Source of the DNA: Pseudomonas sp. QTF5
GTDB lineage: Bacteria; Pseudomonadota; Gammaproteobacteria; Pseudomonadales; Pseudomonadaceae
DNA: 64,000 nt
Assembly (NCBI RefSeq): GCF_000512695.2
Contig: NZ_AZRW02000003.1
Coordinates: 42,730 to 106,729, forward strand
Reading direction: 5' to 3'
This document shows, piece by piece, positions 54,203 through 63,846 of the stretch. The notes under the pieces are model-generated. The model made no database searches. It was not told where the DNA came from and worked only from the letters and a program-made list of their open reading frames with translations. Position numbers and translations under genes: made by a program. Position 1 is the stretch's first letter, and the number at the start of each line of letters is the position of its first letter.

Positions 54203-54240
54203 ACCGGTATCCGCACGGCCAATCACCGTCTGGGTACATT
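54140..54240 (+). repeat. Duplicated segment: GT2 tail plus wzx-start remnant
   Basis: The last codons of the GT2 gene and the bases after it resemble 62265-62366, which spans the end of the Wzy gene and the start of the Wzx gene. The clearest part is 54215-54240 (ACGGCCAATCACCGTCTGGG...) against the first 26 bases of the Wzx gene, 21 identical. Here the ATG has become ACG, so it is a dead copy. Confidence 0.7.
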
Positions 54241-54258
54241 GATCAGGAACACCTCACC

Positions 54259-55314
54259 ATGCGCAAAACCACACTGATCACTGGCGGGACCGGCTATATC
54301 GGCACCCATACCGCCTTGGCGTTAATCAACGCCGGACACAATGTGCTGGTGCTCGACAACCTGTGCAACAGCTATCGAGAATCGATCGTTCGCCTTGAGC
54401 GACTGACTCATACCCGGGTCGATTTCATCAATGGAGATGTTCGCGACTCGATCTTGGTCGACGATGTCTTCCGTCGCTACGACATTGATGCGGTGGTGCA
54501 TTTCGCAAGCTTGAAATCCGTTGAGGAAAGCGTGCGAAGACCGTTGGATTACTACGCCAATAACTTCGCCGGTACGCTGAACCTCTGCGCGACGATGGCC
54601 CGAAACGATGTGTTCAACCTGGTGTTCAGCTCGTCGGCCACGGTGTATGGCGACCCCACGCGAATACCGATTGCCGAAGACTTCGGCACCGGCAAACCGG
54701 TTAATCCCTACGGCCGCACCAAGCTCATGATCGAGGAGTTGCTCACCGATCTGTGCAATTCTGATCCACGCTGGAACATCGCCTTATTACGCTACTTCAA
54801 CCCGATTGGCGCTCACGAAAGCGGGATGATCGGAGAAGATCCCAAGGGCCGACCCAACAACCTGTTGCCGTGCCTGACACAGGTCGCGACTGGCCGGATT
54901 CCCGAACTCACGGTGTATGGCTGCGACTATCCCACCGTGGATGGGACCTGCGTACGCGACTACATTCATGTGGTCGACCTTGCCAACGGTCACCTCAAAG
55001 CGTTGCAGGTGCTGCAGCACCGCAGCGGCATCAATTTCTGGAACCTCGGCACCGGCGTCGGCTACAGCGTGCTGCAGATCATCCACAGCTTCGAAGACGT
55101 TACCGGCATCACCATTCCCTACCGCTTCGCGCCGCGCCGCCTCGGTGACATCGCAAAATGCTGGGCCGACCCGAGCAAGGCAGGACGTGAACTGGGTTGG
55201 AGCGCGCAACGCGGCTTGGAACAGATGATCATCGATACCTGGCGGTGGCAGTCGTGTAATCCGCAGGGGTATCAGACTTCATTCGAAATTCCGGCGCCGA
55301 TTGAAGCGAAGTGA
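54259..55314 (+). CDS. galE: UDP-glucose 4-epimerase
   Basis: A 351-residue short-chain dehydrogenase-type epimerase. The NAD loop TGGTGYIGTHTA is at about 7-18, and the catalytic pair appears as SSSATVYG (Ser near 124) and NPYGRTK (Tyr-x3-Lys near 150). It interconverts UDP-glucose and UDP-galactose in the cytosol, supplying galactosyl (or GalNAc) donor for the polymer. An ATG 20 codons into the open frame is used, since the earlier part is the dead wzx copy. The stop overlaps the GH16 start. Confidence 0.93.
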   Translation: MRKTTLITGGTGYIGTHTALALINAGHNVLVLDNLCNSYRESIVRLERLTHTRVDFINGDVRDSILVDDVFRRYDIDAVVHFASLKSVEESVRRPLDYYANNFAGTLNLCATMARNDVFNLVFSSSATVYGDPTRIPIAEDFGTGKPVNPYGRTKLMIEELLTDLCNSDPRWNIALLRYFNPIGAHESGMIGEDPKGRPNNLLPCLTQVATGRIPELTVYGCDYPTVDGTCVRDYIHVVDLANGHLKALQVLQHRSGINFWNLGTGVGYSVLQIIHSFEDVTGITIPYRFAPRRLGDIAKCWADPSKAGRELGWSAQRGLEQMIIDTWRWQSCNPQGYQTSFEIPAPIEAK

Positions 55315-56792
55315 TGCAGATGCTTAAAGAATGTCTGCTGGTACTACTGCTGTCGGTTTCGCTTGTTTGCAACGCAGCACAAGCGCCTTCCCGTGCACCC
55401 ACCACCGGGCTCGTGCTGTGGCTGGACGCGGCCGATGCTTCAACAATGACCTTGGACGCGCAGAACCGTCTCCAGCGCTGGAGCGACAAATCCGGCGAGT
55501 CCAATGACGCCACAGTAGACGATGCCGCCTTGCAGCCACAGCGGATGGCAAACGCCCTGAATGGTCATTCGGTAGTGCGTTTCAGTGGCGTTTCGGCGTT
55601 TCTCGGCAAAACGATCCGCACGGCCAAAGGCCCTGTGACGGTATTGATCGTGTCCCGTCGATTGCCCGAACAAGCCCCGGTCGATCCCTGGCAACGGTTG
55701 TTCAGCTCACGCCCGCAAACCGCCAACAACGATAACGTGTTGCCGAATTTCGCCATCAGCCTGCAACAGACCACCGCGTATGCGCCGACCTTTTCCGTCC
55801 TGGAGCTTTACGATGTGCCGATTGGTCCGTATGCCGTCGGGCGCAATGTCGTCGGCAATTCCGAAAACTTTCGCGGCGACATCGCAGAAGTGCTGGTGTA
55901 CGACCGTCCGTTTGCCTCCCTTGCAGAGCGCCAGCGTGCATTTCAGTACCTGGCAGACAAGTGGTCAGTTGCCATCCCCTTACAGGCCGATACCTGGACC
56001 CGTGTCGGACCACTCGGCACATTGCCGACCCGGACCAACGCCAATCTGCCGCTGTCCGATCAGGCCAATGCCGGTCAGTGGATTCTCAACACGAAACTGT
56101 CCGACGACTTCAATGGCACAACCCTCGACCCCGGGCGCTGGCATGTCAACAATGCCATAGGGACCGAATCGCTCGGACGCAAACCGGCGCTTTTCACTCC
56201 GGGCAATGCCACCGTCAGCAATGGCAACCTGAACATTGTCTTCCGCAAGGAAACCTTGCCGCAGAAGTATGTCCTACTCGGTTTCAAGGACTACACCTCA
56301 GCCATGGTTCGTACCATTGAACGCGGCTTCTACGGATATTACGAAGCACATGCCAAACCCATGAACTCCGCAGGCTCCAGTGCATTCTGGCTCGCGTGGA
56401 CGGGCATGGCTGACAACGCAACCGAAATCGACATCTTCGAAATCGGCGGCAAGACCAAAGACGCTGCCTTCGACCGGCAATACAACATGAACGCCCACCT
56501 GTGGGCCACGCCGCAAAGCACCGAACATGTCGCCAACGGCAGCACCTGGATCAGCCCCTGGCGGCTGGCAAGTGACTTTCATGTCTACGGCTTCGACTGG
56601 CAGCCCGACACCCTGCGCTGGTACGTCGATGGCGTGCTGGTCAGGGAATCGAAGAACACACACTTCTTCTTCCCCATGCAGATCGTCTTTGACAGTGAGG
56701 CCATGTGGCAATGGTTCGGCGTAGTCGACGATGCTGACCTGCCCTCCACCTTCAGCGTCGACTACGTCAAGATGTGGCAACGTGCTCAATAA
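55314..56792 (+). CDS. Exported GH16-family hydrolase with N-terminal lectin-like domain
   Basis: A 492-residue secreted protein. Signal peptide (CLLVLLLSVSLVCNAAQA), a LamG/concanavalin-like domain (about 30-220; GLVLWLDAADASTM, FRGDIAEVLVYDR), then a family 16 glycosidase domain with the catalytic signature EIDIFE near residue 364 (nucleophile Glu and acid/base Glu flanking Asp). Such enzymes cut beta-1,3/1,4 glucans or galactans. Within an exopolysaccharide operon it probably trims or releases the polymer in the periplasm. The ATG overlaps the galE stop. Confidence 0.88.
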   Translation: MQMLKECLLVLLLSVSLVCNAAQAPSRAPTTGLVLWLDAADASTMTLDAQNRLQRWSDKSGESNDATVDDAALQPQRMANALNGHSVVRFSGVSAFLGKTIRTAKGPVTVLIVSRRLPEQAPVDPWQRLFSSRPQTANNDNVLPNFAISLQQTTAYAPTFSVLELYDVPIGPYAVGRNVVGNSENFRGDIAEVLVYDRPFASLAERQRAFQYLADKWSVAIPLQADTWTRVGPLGTLPTRTNANLPLSDQANAGQWILNTKLSDDFNGTTLDPGRWHVNNAIGTESLGRKPALFTPGNATVSNGNLNIVFRKETLPQKYVLLGFKDYTSAMVRTIERGFYGYYEAHAKPMNSAGSSAFWLAWTGMADNATEIDIFEIGGKTKDAAFDRQYNMNAHLWATPQSTEHVANGSTWISPWRLASDFHVYGFDWQPDTLRWYVDGVLVRESKNTHFFFPMQIVFDSEAMWQWFGVVDDADLPSTFSVDYVKMWQRAQ

Positions 56793-56888
56793 CCGTCACA
56801 CGGCGCTATAACGTTCGCCCCAGATCAAATTTCAATCGGCAGGGTGGTCTGTTTTCAATCAGCGCCAACACGTTTGGAGCGCATAGAC

Positions 56889-57935
56889 ATGATCAAGCGC
56901 CGGGTGAAAGAATTAGACTTGCTGCGCTTCCTTGCTGCTTTCGCAGTAGTGATTTTTCACTATGCTTTTCGCGGGTATGCAAGGGGCGACATGTCTACGA
57001 TGCCCTACCCGCTATTGGCTGAACCTGCTAAATACGGTTATTTAGGCGTCGAACTGTTTTTTATGATCAGCGGATTCGTCATTCTGATGACCGCTTCGAG
57101 CAATAATCTCAAAGTATTTTTTATATCCCGCGTCGTTCGCCTCTACCCTGCTTTCCTGGTGTGCTGCACCCTCACGTTTTTAATCACTCTTGCCATCGGA
57201 CACCCCAGGTATACGGCTAATTTTTATCAATACATCGTTAACATGACATTACTTAGCGACTTGATGGGCGTCCCATCGATAGACGGCGTTTACTGGTCTC
57301 TGTTTGTAGAAATTAAATTTTACCTAATGATATCCATTCTGTTGGGCTTCAAGAAAATAGAAAAAATAGAGACGTACCTCGTACTCTGGCTACTCATCTC
57401 TGCCATAGCAGAAGCCTTCACTTTTGAAAAGATGCGCACGGTATTAATTACCGATTACGCTGCATACTTCATAGCGGGTGCCACGTTCTACATGATATGG
57501 GCCAAGGGATTCACAAAAACACGAATCCTCCTATTGGCAGGTGCATTAGCATTAGCCAGCTATACCGCAATCGTATGGGCCGAATCGCTCGAAACCAAAT
57601 ATTCAACCGAATTCAATCCTCTGATCGTATGCAGCGTAATTATCCTGTTTTTCATGACGTTTTTTTTGATCGCAACGAACAAAACGGCAGTCATAGGGAC
57701 ATTGAACTGGACTACATTAGGAGCGCTGACCTACCCACTTTACCTATTACATCAAATGATCGGCTTTATGATCTTTAACATTGCTTATCCAGTGGTGAAC
57801 CCGCACATACTGCTATGGGGCACCGTCGCCTTGATGATAAGTGCGTCTTATATCATCCACAAAAAGATAGAAGTCCCCATTGCCAGACAAATTAAAAAAT
57901 TCCTTTCATTATCCCTCAGCCGTGTCAGAGATTGA
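56889..57935 (+). CDS. Acyltransferase family 3 membrane protein (O-acetylase)
   Basis: A 348-residue protein with about ten spans. The family motifs are present: ELDLLRFLAAFAVVIFHYAF (7-26, catalytic His) and GVYWSLFVEIKFYL near 138. It transfers acetyl or succinyl groups to sugars of the growing polymer. GGAG lies 9 bases before the ATG. Codon use is visibly more AT-rich than all neighbours (many ATA, TTA, AAA), suggesting separate acquisition. A frame 15 codons longer exists but lacks a ribosome-binding site. Confidence 0.9.
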   Translation: MIKRRVKELDLLRFLAAFAVVIFHYAFRGYARGDMSTMPYPLLAEPAKYGYLGVELFFMISGFVILMTASSNNLKVFFISRVVRLYPAFLVCCTLTFLITLAIGHPRYTANFYQYIVNMTLLSDLMGVPSIDGVYWSLFVEIKFYLMISILLGFKKIEKIETYLVLWLLISAIAEAFTFEKMRTVLITDYAAYFIAGATFYMIWAKGFTKTRILLLAGALALASYTAIVWAESLETKYSTEFNPLIVCSVIILFFMTFFLIATNKTAVIGTLNWTTLGALTYPLYLLHQMIGFMIFNIAYPVVNPHILLWGTVALMISASYIIHKKIEVPIARQIKKFLSLSLSRVRD

Positions 57936-58031
57936 TTAGTCCCCGCAGACTTGAAGCGTATTTTCGGAACTGGTTATTGCGTAATTCGAGCAGGCGCGAG
58001 TTCATTCATCAACAGACCTCAGGAGTCAGTA

Positions 58032-58739
58032 ATGATCAGTCTGGAATTAATCGGGCATTACACCCCGAATTTGCTGGACGCCAACAAGGCATTTTCCTTC
58101 ATTAATTTTGCGTCCGTCGGCAGTCTGTTCGACCGGGAACCGACGTCCATCGCTTATTTTTGCGACGGCATGCTGATGTCCACCTTCATGTCTCGCATCA
58201 CCGGCCGGGCGATCGGCCGGGTCAGCTTCGACTTCACGTCCATCGCCGACTCTGTCTTCAGTTGCGCCGAGAAACAAGGCAAGCGTGTGTACTTTGTCGG
58301 TGCCAGGCAAGCCGAACTGGACCTGTTCATCGATAAGATCAAGGTTCGCTACCCGGCGTTGATTATCGCCGGTCACCACAACGGCTATTTCGATGCACCG
58401 CAGGCCGCCTGCATTCAAGCAGACATTTGCCGCAGTGAAGCAAACCTCCTGATCGTAGGCCTGGGCGCCGGGCTGCAAGAGCAGTTCGAGCAGGATGCCC
58501 TGCGCGCCGGTTTCACGGGTACTGCATTCACCTGTGGCGGTTTCATTCGCCAAGAGGCCACGGCCACTCATCATTACTACCCCGAGCTGATCAACCGTCT
58601 GCATCTGCGTGCGTTCTATCGAATGTATCGCGAACCGCACACCATCAAGCGCTACCTGTTCGACTACCCGACCAATTTTGTTCATCTGTTGGTGATGATC
58701 ATTTGGCGCAAAGTGACCATCAATATCACTCACCCCTGA
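58032..58739 (+). CDS. WecG/TagA/CpsF-family glycosyltransferase
   Basis: A 235-residue enzyme of the GT26 family: YFCDGMLMSTFM (the Asp-Gly donor-site motif, near residue 41), VYFVGARQAELD, LIIAGHHNGYF, LLIVGLGAGLQEQF and FTCGGFIRQ. It transfers a sugar, often ManNAc-type or glucuronic acid, to the lipid-linked chain. AGGAG lies 6 bases before ATG. A partial copy of its 5' end lies about 5 kb upstream before the GT2 gene. The next gene begins 23 bases on. Confidence 0.88.
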   Translation: MISLELIGHYTPNLLDANKAFSFINFASVGSLFDREPTSIAYFCDGMLMSTFMSRITGRAIGRVSFDFTSIADSVFSCAEKQGKRVYFVGARQAELDLFIDKIKVRYPALIIAGHHNGYFDAPQAACIQADICRSEANLLIVGLGAGLQEQFEQDALRAGFTGTAFTCGGFIRQEATATHHYYPELINRLHLRAFYRMYREPHTIKRYLFDYPTNFVHLLVMIIWRKVTINITHP

Positions 58740-58762
58740 ACGCCCGGCACCGAGCACCGACC

Positions 58763-59842
58763 ATGCATATCCTGTTCATTCTCAAGGACTTCAAGCCCGA
58801 GGGTGGCCTCGAGCGTGTCCAGCAACGCCTGGCCAGGCAGTTTCTCAAGGATGGCCAGCGTGTGAGTTATTTCGTCATGAACGGCGACACGCCGGACGAT
58901 GAAGGGGCTACCACGCTCAATGGTGGCGGCAATGGAATCATCGGCCTGTTCAAGTCCATCGTTCTGCTGCGCCGGATTATTCGTCGCGAGCATGCGACCC
59001 ACCTCATCGCCGCCAAGGAACGAGCCAACCTCTGCACCTGGTTTGCCACCTTGGGTAGCCCATGCAAGGTCATCTACACCCGTCACGCGGCACTCGATTG
59101 CAGCGAACAGAAAATCAGCCCCGCCGTCCTGCGTCTGCTCTATGCGTTGTACCTCTGTGGCAACGGCCGGGTAGTGACGGTGTCCAACGGACTGCGCCAG
59201 TCCCTCGCCGAGCGGGTGCCCTGGGGTCGCGAGCGCATCCGTTATTGCCCCAATGCAGTGGTCACCGAACAACTGCTCAGTGCCGCACAGACGCCCATGC
59301 TCACCGGTTTGCCAGCCGAGTTCTGGTTAGCGGTGGGCCGGCTGGTGGCACCGAAGGGTTTCCACCTGCTGCTCGACGCCTATGCCATGGCCTTGCGCAG
59401 CGCTGCGCTGCCGGATCTGGTGATCATCGGCGATGGCCCGCAACTCGCCGCGCTGACCTCACAGGCCAGCCGCCTGGGCATCGAGGACCGTGTGCATTTC
59501 ACCGGTTTTCTGAGCAATCCCTATCCATTGATCAGGCAGGCACGACTGCTGATCCTGAGTTCGTTTCATGAGGGCTTGCCGACCGTGCTCATCGAAGCCC
59601 TGGCGTTGGGCACACCCGTGTTGGCCTGCGACTGCGAAACCGGACCCAGGGAATTGCTTGATAACGGCCGCCTCGGCGACCTGGTCAAGGTCAATGATGT
59701 ACCGGCGCTGGCCGAAGGGATGCTGCGCAGCCTGACCGCGCAAGGTCAGGCTGCACCAGGCGGACAAGTGGCCGCTGACGCCGTTCGACAGTACACCAGT
59801 CAATACGCCGCGCAGGCGTACTACCAGGTATGGAATCAATGA
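58763..59842 (+). CDS. Family 4 glycosyltransferase (first of two)
   Basis: A 359-residue GT-B enzyme. N-terminal acceptor domain with KDFKPEGGLERVQQRLA (9-25); C-terminal donor domain with AVGRLVAPKGFHLLLDAYAM (near 192) and the nucleotide-sugar motif EGLPTVLIEALALGTPVL (near 272). It adds a sugar, retaining configuration, to the repeat unit in the cytoplasm. Its stop overlaps the next gene's start (ATGA). Confidence 0.9.
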   Translation: MHILFILKDFKPEGGLERVQQRLARQFLKDGQRVSYFVMNGDTPDDEGATTLNGGGNGIIGLFKSIVLLRRIIRREHATHLIAAKERANLCTWFATLGSPCKVIYTRHAALDCSEQKISPAVLRLLYALYLCGNGRVVTVSNGLRQSLAERVPWGRERIRYCPNAVVTEQLLSAAQTPMLTGLPAEFWLAVGRLVAPKGFHLLLDAYAMALRSAALPDLVIIGDGPQLAALTSQASRLGIEDRVHFTGFLSNPYPLIRQARLLILSSFHEGLPTVLIEALALGTPVLACDCETGPRELLDNGRLGDLVKVNDVPALAEGMLRSLTAQGQAAPGGQVAADAVRQYTSQYAAQAYYQVWNQ

Positions 59843-60951
59843 AAAGGCTGCTGATTATCCTGCAGGACTTGAACGGAGGCGGAGCCGAAAAAATGATGGT
59901 GCGCCTCGCCGGTGCGCTGACTGATGCAGGCAATGACGTGACCTTGCTGATGCTCACCGGTACAGGTGTGAACTCGGCGCGCATCGACCCAAGGGTCAAG
60001 CGCGTCGAGTTGCACAGCGCGCGCAGCTCCAGGGCGGTGCCGGCGCTGGCACGCTTTCTTCGCCACAATCGCTTTGACGCGCTACTGGCTGCCCTCACCC
60101 ACGTCAACGTGGTGGCCATCGCCGCGGCCATGCTGTCCGGTACGCTGGCGCGCCTGCATGTCAGTGAGCGCAATGCGTTTTCCCATGACAAACACGTCAA
60201 CCCCGCGTTGGCGGTGCGCACCGCGTATCTTTTGGCTCCGCTGCTGTATCGACTCATCCCCAATCCGGTGATCTGCGTCTCGCGCGGTGTCGCTCAGGAT
60301 CTGGTCGATACCACCATCACCCGCGCGCAGGATGTCACCATTGCCGACAACCCGGTGCTCGACAACGATTTTCGCGACAAGGCGCCGGGATGTCCGAATC
60401 ACCGCTGGCTGCTGAAAAAAACCACCCCGGTGATTGTCGCCGTGGGTCGCCTGGCACGGCAAAAAGGCTTTGACGTATTGCTCGATGCCTTCGCCCGATT
60501 ACCCGATCGCAGTACCCGATTGATCATTTTCGGCGAAGGCGCACTCAGATCCGAATTGTTCGAGCAAGCCGTCGCCCTGGACGTGGGCGACCGATTCGAT
60601 CTGCCTGGCTACACCAGCGATCCATTGGCGGAAGTGGCAGCGGCCGATTGCTTTGTGCTGTCGTCGCGTTTCGAGGGCAGTCCCAACGCGCTGGTCGAGG
60701 CGATGTCCACAGGCACCCCGGTGGTATCGACCCTCTGCCCCTATGGCCCGCAAGAGATTCTCGACAATGGCGCAATCGCCCCGCTGGTGGCGGTCGACGA
60801 CCCTGGCGCACTGGCCCGGGCCATCACCGTGGAACTGACGTTGCCGCGTGATGCAAACCGTCAGGCGCGCATCGATGCCGCTGCCCGTTTCATGAGCGCC
60901 TGTGCGGCGAAAACTTATCTCGACGCGCTACTTGGGAGTCCATCGTCATGA
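59839..60951 (+). CDS. Family 4 glycosyltransferase (second of two)
   Basis: A 370-residue GT-B enzyme: DLNGGGAEKMMVRLAGAL (10-27) and a donor domain with AVGRLARQKGFDVLLDAFAR (near 200) and EGSPNALVEAMSTGTPVV (near 278). It is a paralogue of the preceding gene but clearly diverged, so it likely adds a different sugar or linkage. The ATG that overlaps the previous stop is preferred over one three codons earlier. It overlaps the Wzy gene by 4 bases. Confidence 0.9.
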   Translation: MKRLLIILQDLNGGGAEKMMVRLAGALTDAGNDVTLLMLTGTGVNSARIDPRVKRVELHSARSSRAVPALARFLRHNRFDALLAALTHVNVVAIAAAMLSGTLARLHVSERNAFSHDKHVNPALAVRTAYLLAPLLYRLIPNPVICVSRGVAQDLVDTTITRAQDVTIADNPVLDNDFRDKAPGCPNHRWLLKKTTPVIVAVGRLARQKGFDVLLDAFARLPDRSTRLIIFGEGALRSELFEQAVALDVGDRFDLPGYTSDPLAEVAAADCFVLSSRFEGSPNALVEAMSTGTPVVSTLCPYGPQEILDNGAIAPLVAVDDPGALARAITVELTLPRDANRQARIDAAARFMSACAAKTYLDALLGSPSS

Positions 60952-62312
60952 ACAAACTGGAAGTCAGGTACACCACCCTGCGCGACGCCTTCACGTTGTT
61001 CGGCGGGCTGTTCTATATCCAGGTGATTGGATTTTTTTTCGGGTTGGCTGATGTGTCGTATCTGGACGCCGCCGAAAAAGACCTCGAAGGCAACACGATC
61101 AACCAGATCTGCGGCCTGATCACCCTGCTGGTGCCGCTGTTCTTCTTCATCCGCAACAAGGTCTTTCTCAGCAAAAGCTTTTACAGGAACAATGCCTTCC
61201 TGCTGGTGTTCATGCTCTGCCTGGCCGTATCGATCAGTTGGTCCTACGACCCGATGTTAAGTTTCAAACGTTTTGTGGCGATGATCAGCGTGGTGTTTTT
61301 TGCAGGTTTCATCGCCTACAACTACAGCCTCGAGAAAGTCGCCTTCATGCTCGGCTGCATCATCGGCGCCGCAGCGTTTTTAGGTTTGATAATCGCGCTG
61401 TTCAGGCCTGACATCGCCTTCGTATACGGCGGTCCTCGCGATGGTGCGTTCAAAGGGATCTTCCCGGAAAAAAATGCCGGCGCACGGATCAACGCGATCG
61501 CTATTCTGTTACTGCTGCCGATGATCCGCCAGCGCAATCCCTGGGCCATCCTCTGCTCGTTGTTTTCGCTGATCGCGATTGCGCTGGCCCAATCCGCCAC
61601 CGCCATCGCGCTGATCTGTGCCGGCACGGTGAGCTGTTGGTACTTCCTCACGCTGATCCGCTTGCACATCAACCGCTCATGGCCAGCGTTCCTCGGTTCG
61701 ATGATCGTCTATGTGCTGATCTGTTTCTTTCTATACGGCAATTATGCGTTGCTGCTGGAGCTGACCGGTCGTGACCCGTCACTCACCGACCGCACGCGGA
61801 TCTGGGACCTGCTCACACCACTGATCGATGCCGAGTTCCTCAAGGGTTACGGCTTCGGCGCCTTCTGGTCCAGCCCGAGCGCCGAAGTATTCATCAACCG
61901 TTGGGGTTACATCGGCAATGCCCACAGCGGTTACATGGAAACCTTGCTTAACGGCGGCATCGTTCAGTTGATCGCGCTGATCCTCATGCTGGTCGAGGCA
62001 CTGATCAAACACTATCGGGCCGTAATGGCTGATCAGTCGGCACGGTTTCACGTCAGTGCGATGGTCATCATCGGATCGTTCATGCTCACCAACTATGTGG
62101 CGTATGTCGTGCCCAACTACCGCTCGGCGGAGTTTCTGGTGTTCTGCGTCCTGGCCCTGTCATTCCGTCACCACCACGCCAAACGCCCTGGCCTGGCAAC
62201 ACGTCCTTTCACGTCTGGTGATTGCGTCACGCTCGAGGGCGTACCCGCCGCCAATGCGACGACTTTTCGCTATCTCTATGCGCGGGTGAAAACACTGCGC
62301 AAGGCGCCCTGA
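60948..62312 (+). CDS. Wzy-type O-antigen/exopolysaccharide polymerase
   Basis: A 454-residue inner-membrane protein with about eleven spans and a large periplasmic loop holding the Wzy_C/WaaL-like stretch (LTDRTRIWDLLTPLID, GYGFGAFWSS, IGNAHSGYMETLLNGG). It joins repeat units on the periplasmic face. The last 16 residues (TFRYLYARVKTLRKAP) are a hydrophilic tail shared with the GT2 enzyme upstream and foreign to polymerases, indicating gene-end fusion by recombination. The ATG overlaps the previous stop. Confidence 0.9.
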   Translation: MNKLEVRYTTLRDAFTLFGGLFYIQVIGFFFGLADVSYLDAAEKDLEGNTINQICGLITLLVPLFFFIRNKVFLSKSFYRNNAFLLVFMLCLAVSISWSYDPMLSFKRFVAMISVVFFAGFIAYNYSLEKVAFMLGCIIGAAAFLGLIIALFRPDIAFVYGGPRDGAFKGIFPEKNAGARINAIAILLLLPMIRQRNPWAILCSLFSLIAIALAQSATAIALICAGTVSCWYFLTLIRLHINRSWPAFLGSMIVYVLICFFLYGNYALLLELTGRDPSLTDRTRIWDLLTPLIDAEFLKGYGFGAFWSSPSAEVFINRWGYIGNAHSGYMETLLNGGIVQLIALILMLVEALIKHYRAVMADQSARFHVSAMVIIGSFMLTNYVAYVVPNYRSAEFLVFCVLALSFRHHHAKRPGLATRPFTSGDCVTLEGVPAANATTFRYLYARVKTLRKAP

Positions 62313-62340
62313 GCCGGTCCACGCCACCCAGGTTCTAGCA

Positions 62341-63759
62341 ATGGCCAATCATCGCCTGGTGACATTAGTCTGGATCTTCACCGAGAAATTCGGCCTGATC
62401 TTCCTGTCCATGATTACCTTCATCGCGTATGCCAGGCTCATGTCGCCGGCAGAGCTGGGTGTGGGCACGGTGATCATTGCCATCGTCGAGGTGTTCGGCA
62501 TTCTCTACTCATCAATGCTCGAAGACCCCCTGGTACGGCTGGAGCGTCTCGAAGACAAACACATTGGCACGGCCTTCTGGTTCGCGGTGCTGGTCAGCGT
62601 GGCCTCCATTGTCGTCATAACGTTTGCCGCGATGTTGTATACGACGTCCACGATGCTCCGATGGATGATCGCTGCCGCCTCAGTGAAAATCCTCTTCACG
62701 ATGATGGCGCGGGTCTATGTCGTGGAAATGCGCCGCACCAGCAACTTCAAGATGCTGGCCTCGCGCACGCTACTGGGTAAAGTGGCCGGTGGCCTGGGAG
62801 GGATCGTCGTCGCGCTCTGGGGATTTGGCGCATGGGCCGTGGTCGCCCAGGCGCTGATCATGGAGTTCGTTTCCATCGTCGTATTGATGCGCGGAAACCG
62901 CCGCCGGATTGCCTTTTACATTGACGGCCCCTTTCTGCGCGAACTGTTGACGGCCGGAGCGCCGGTAGCCATCAATGTGATGAGTTGGCAAACGCTGCAG
63001 CGCGGCGTCATTGTGGTACTTGGCATCACGGCAGGCACCCATGCCGTCGGCATGTTCAATATGGCGATGCGCATCATCGACCTGCCCCGCACGGCGATCT
63101 ATAACGGCCTGATGAGTTATGCATTGCCAGTGTTCGCCCGGCGCAGCACCGATATGGCGCGGTTGATCGCAATGATCAGCGACTCGACGGCAATCAGTGG
63201 TTTCCTGCTCACGCCCTTGTTCCTGGGCATCGCGTTAACGGCCGAGGACATCATCCTGTTGATATTCGGCGCCAAATGGGCAGAAGCCATTCCCCTGTTG
63301 CAAGTGCTTGCCTGCACCACGGCCATCGGCAACACCGCCATGTATGCCACGACGGCCCTGGTGGCGGTCAATCGTACCCACCTGACCGTCAAGGCTGAAG
63401 TGGCAACCACCGTGCTGGCGCTGGCACTGGTTTACAGCCTGGGTCACCTCTATGCAGGCATGGCCGCGGCCCTGGCTTTGCTGGTACGGATGGTGATCAT
63501 CACACCTCTGCAGATCCGTGGGCTGAACACGGCAATAGGTTACGGCTGGCGATCGTTCATCGAATCCAATTATCGCAGCGTGATCGCCTCGCTCATCATG
63601 GCCGCCGCCGTGGTGTTTGTTTCTGCGCACCTGGGTTTGCGAGGCTATCTGCACCTGGCCGGCAGCATCGGTATCGGCACGCTGACTTATGCGCTGGCCT
63701 ACAGCGCGTTGCACCCACGGTGGCCGCAAGAATTCAAATCGGTGTTCACCACTCGCTGA
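62341..63759 (+). CDS. Wzx-type oligosaccharide flippase
   Basis: A 472-residue protein of the polysaccharide transporter (MOP) superfamily, about twelve to fourteen spans, starting LVTLVWIFTEKFGLIFLSMI. The usual mid-protein APVAINVMSWQTLQRGV segment is present. It moves lipid-linked repeat units across the inner membrane to Wzy. It follows the polymerase by 28 bases and is the last gene of the cluster visible here. Its first 26 bases are duplicated, in decayed form, after the GT2 gene. Confidence 0.9.
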   Translation: MANHRLVTLVWIFTEKFGLIFLSMITFIAYARLMSPAELGVGTVIIAIVEVFGILYSSMLEDPLVRLERLEDKHIGTAFWFAVLVSVASIVVITFAAMLYTTSTMLRWMIAAASVKILFTMMARVYVVEMRRTSNFKMLASRTLLGKVAGGLGGIVVALWGFGAWAVVAQALIMEFVSIVVLMRGNRRRIAFYIDGPFLRELLTAGAPVAINVMSWQTLQRGVIVVLGITAGTHAVGMFNMAMRIIDLPRTAIYNGLMSYALPVFARRSTDMARLIAMISDSTAISGFLLTPLFLGIALTAEDIILLIFGAKWAEAIPLLQVLACTTAIGNTAMYATTALVAVNRTHLTVKAEVATTVLALALVYSLGHLYAGMAAALALLVRMVIITPLQIRGLNTAIGYGWRSFIESNYRSVIASLIMAAAVVFVSAHLGLRGYLHLAGSIGIGTLTYALAYSALHPRWPQEFKSVFTTR

Positions 63760-63787
63760 AGGCTGTGCGGCAAAGTCCGCTCGGCGA

Positions 63788-63823
63788 ACTCGCCGTCTTC
63801 TCGAGCAAGTCTCGCTCTTACAG
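63788..63823. repeat. Degenerate single REP half
   Basis: CTCGCCGTCTTCTCGAGCAAG followed by TCTCGCTCTTACAGG is a worn right-hand REP arm, just after the flippase gene. Confidence 0.55.
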
Positions 63824-63846
63824 GTGCCGTGAACGACGCGACCCCC

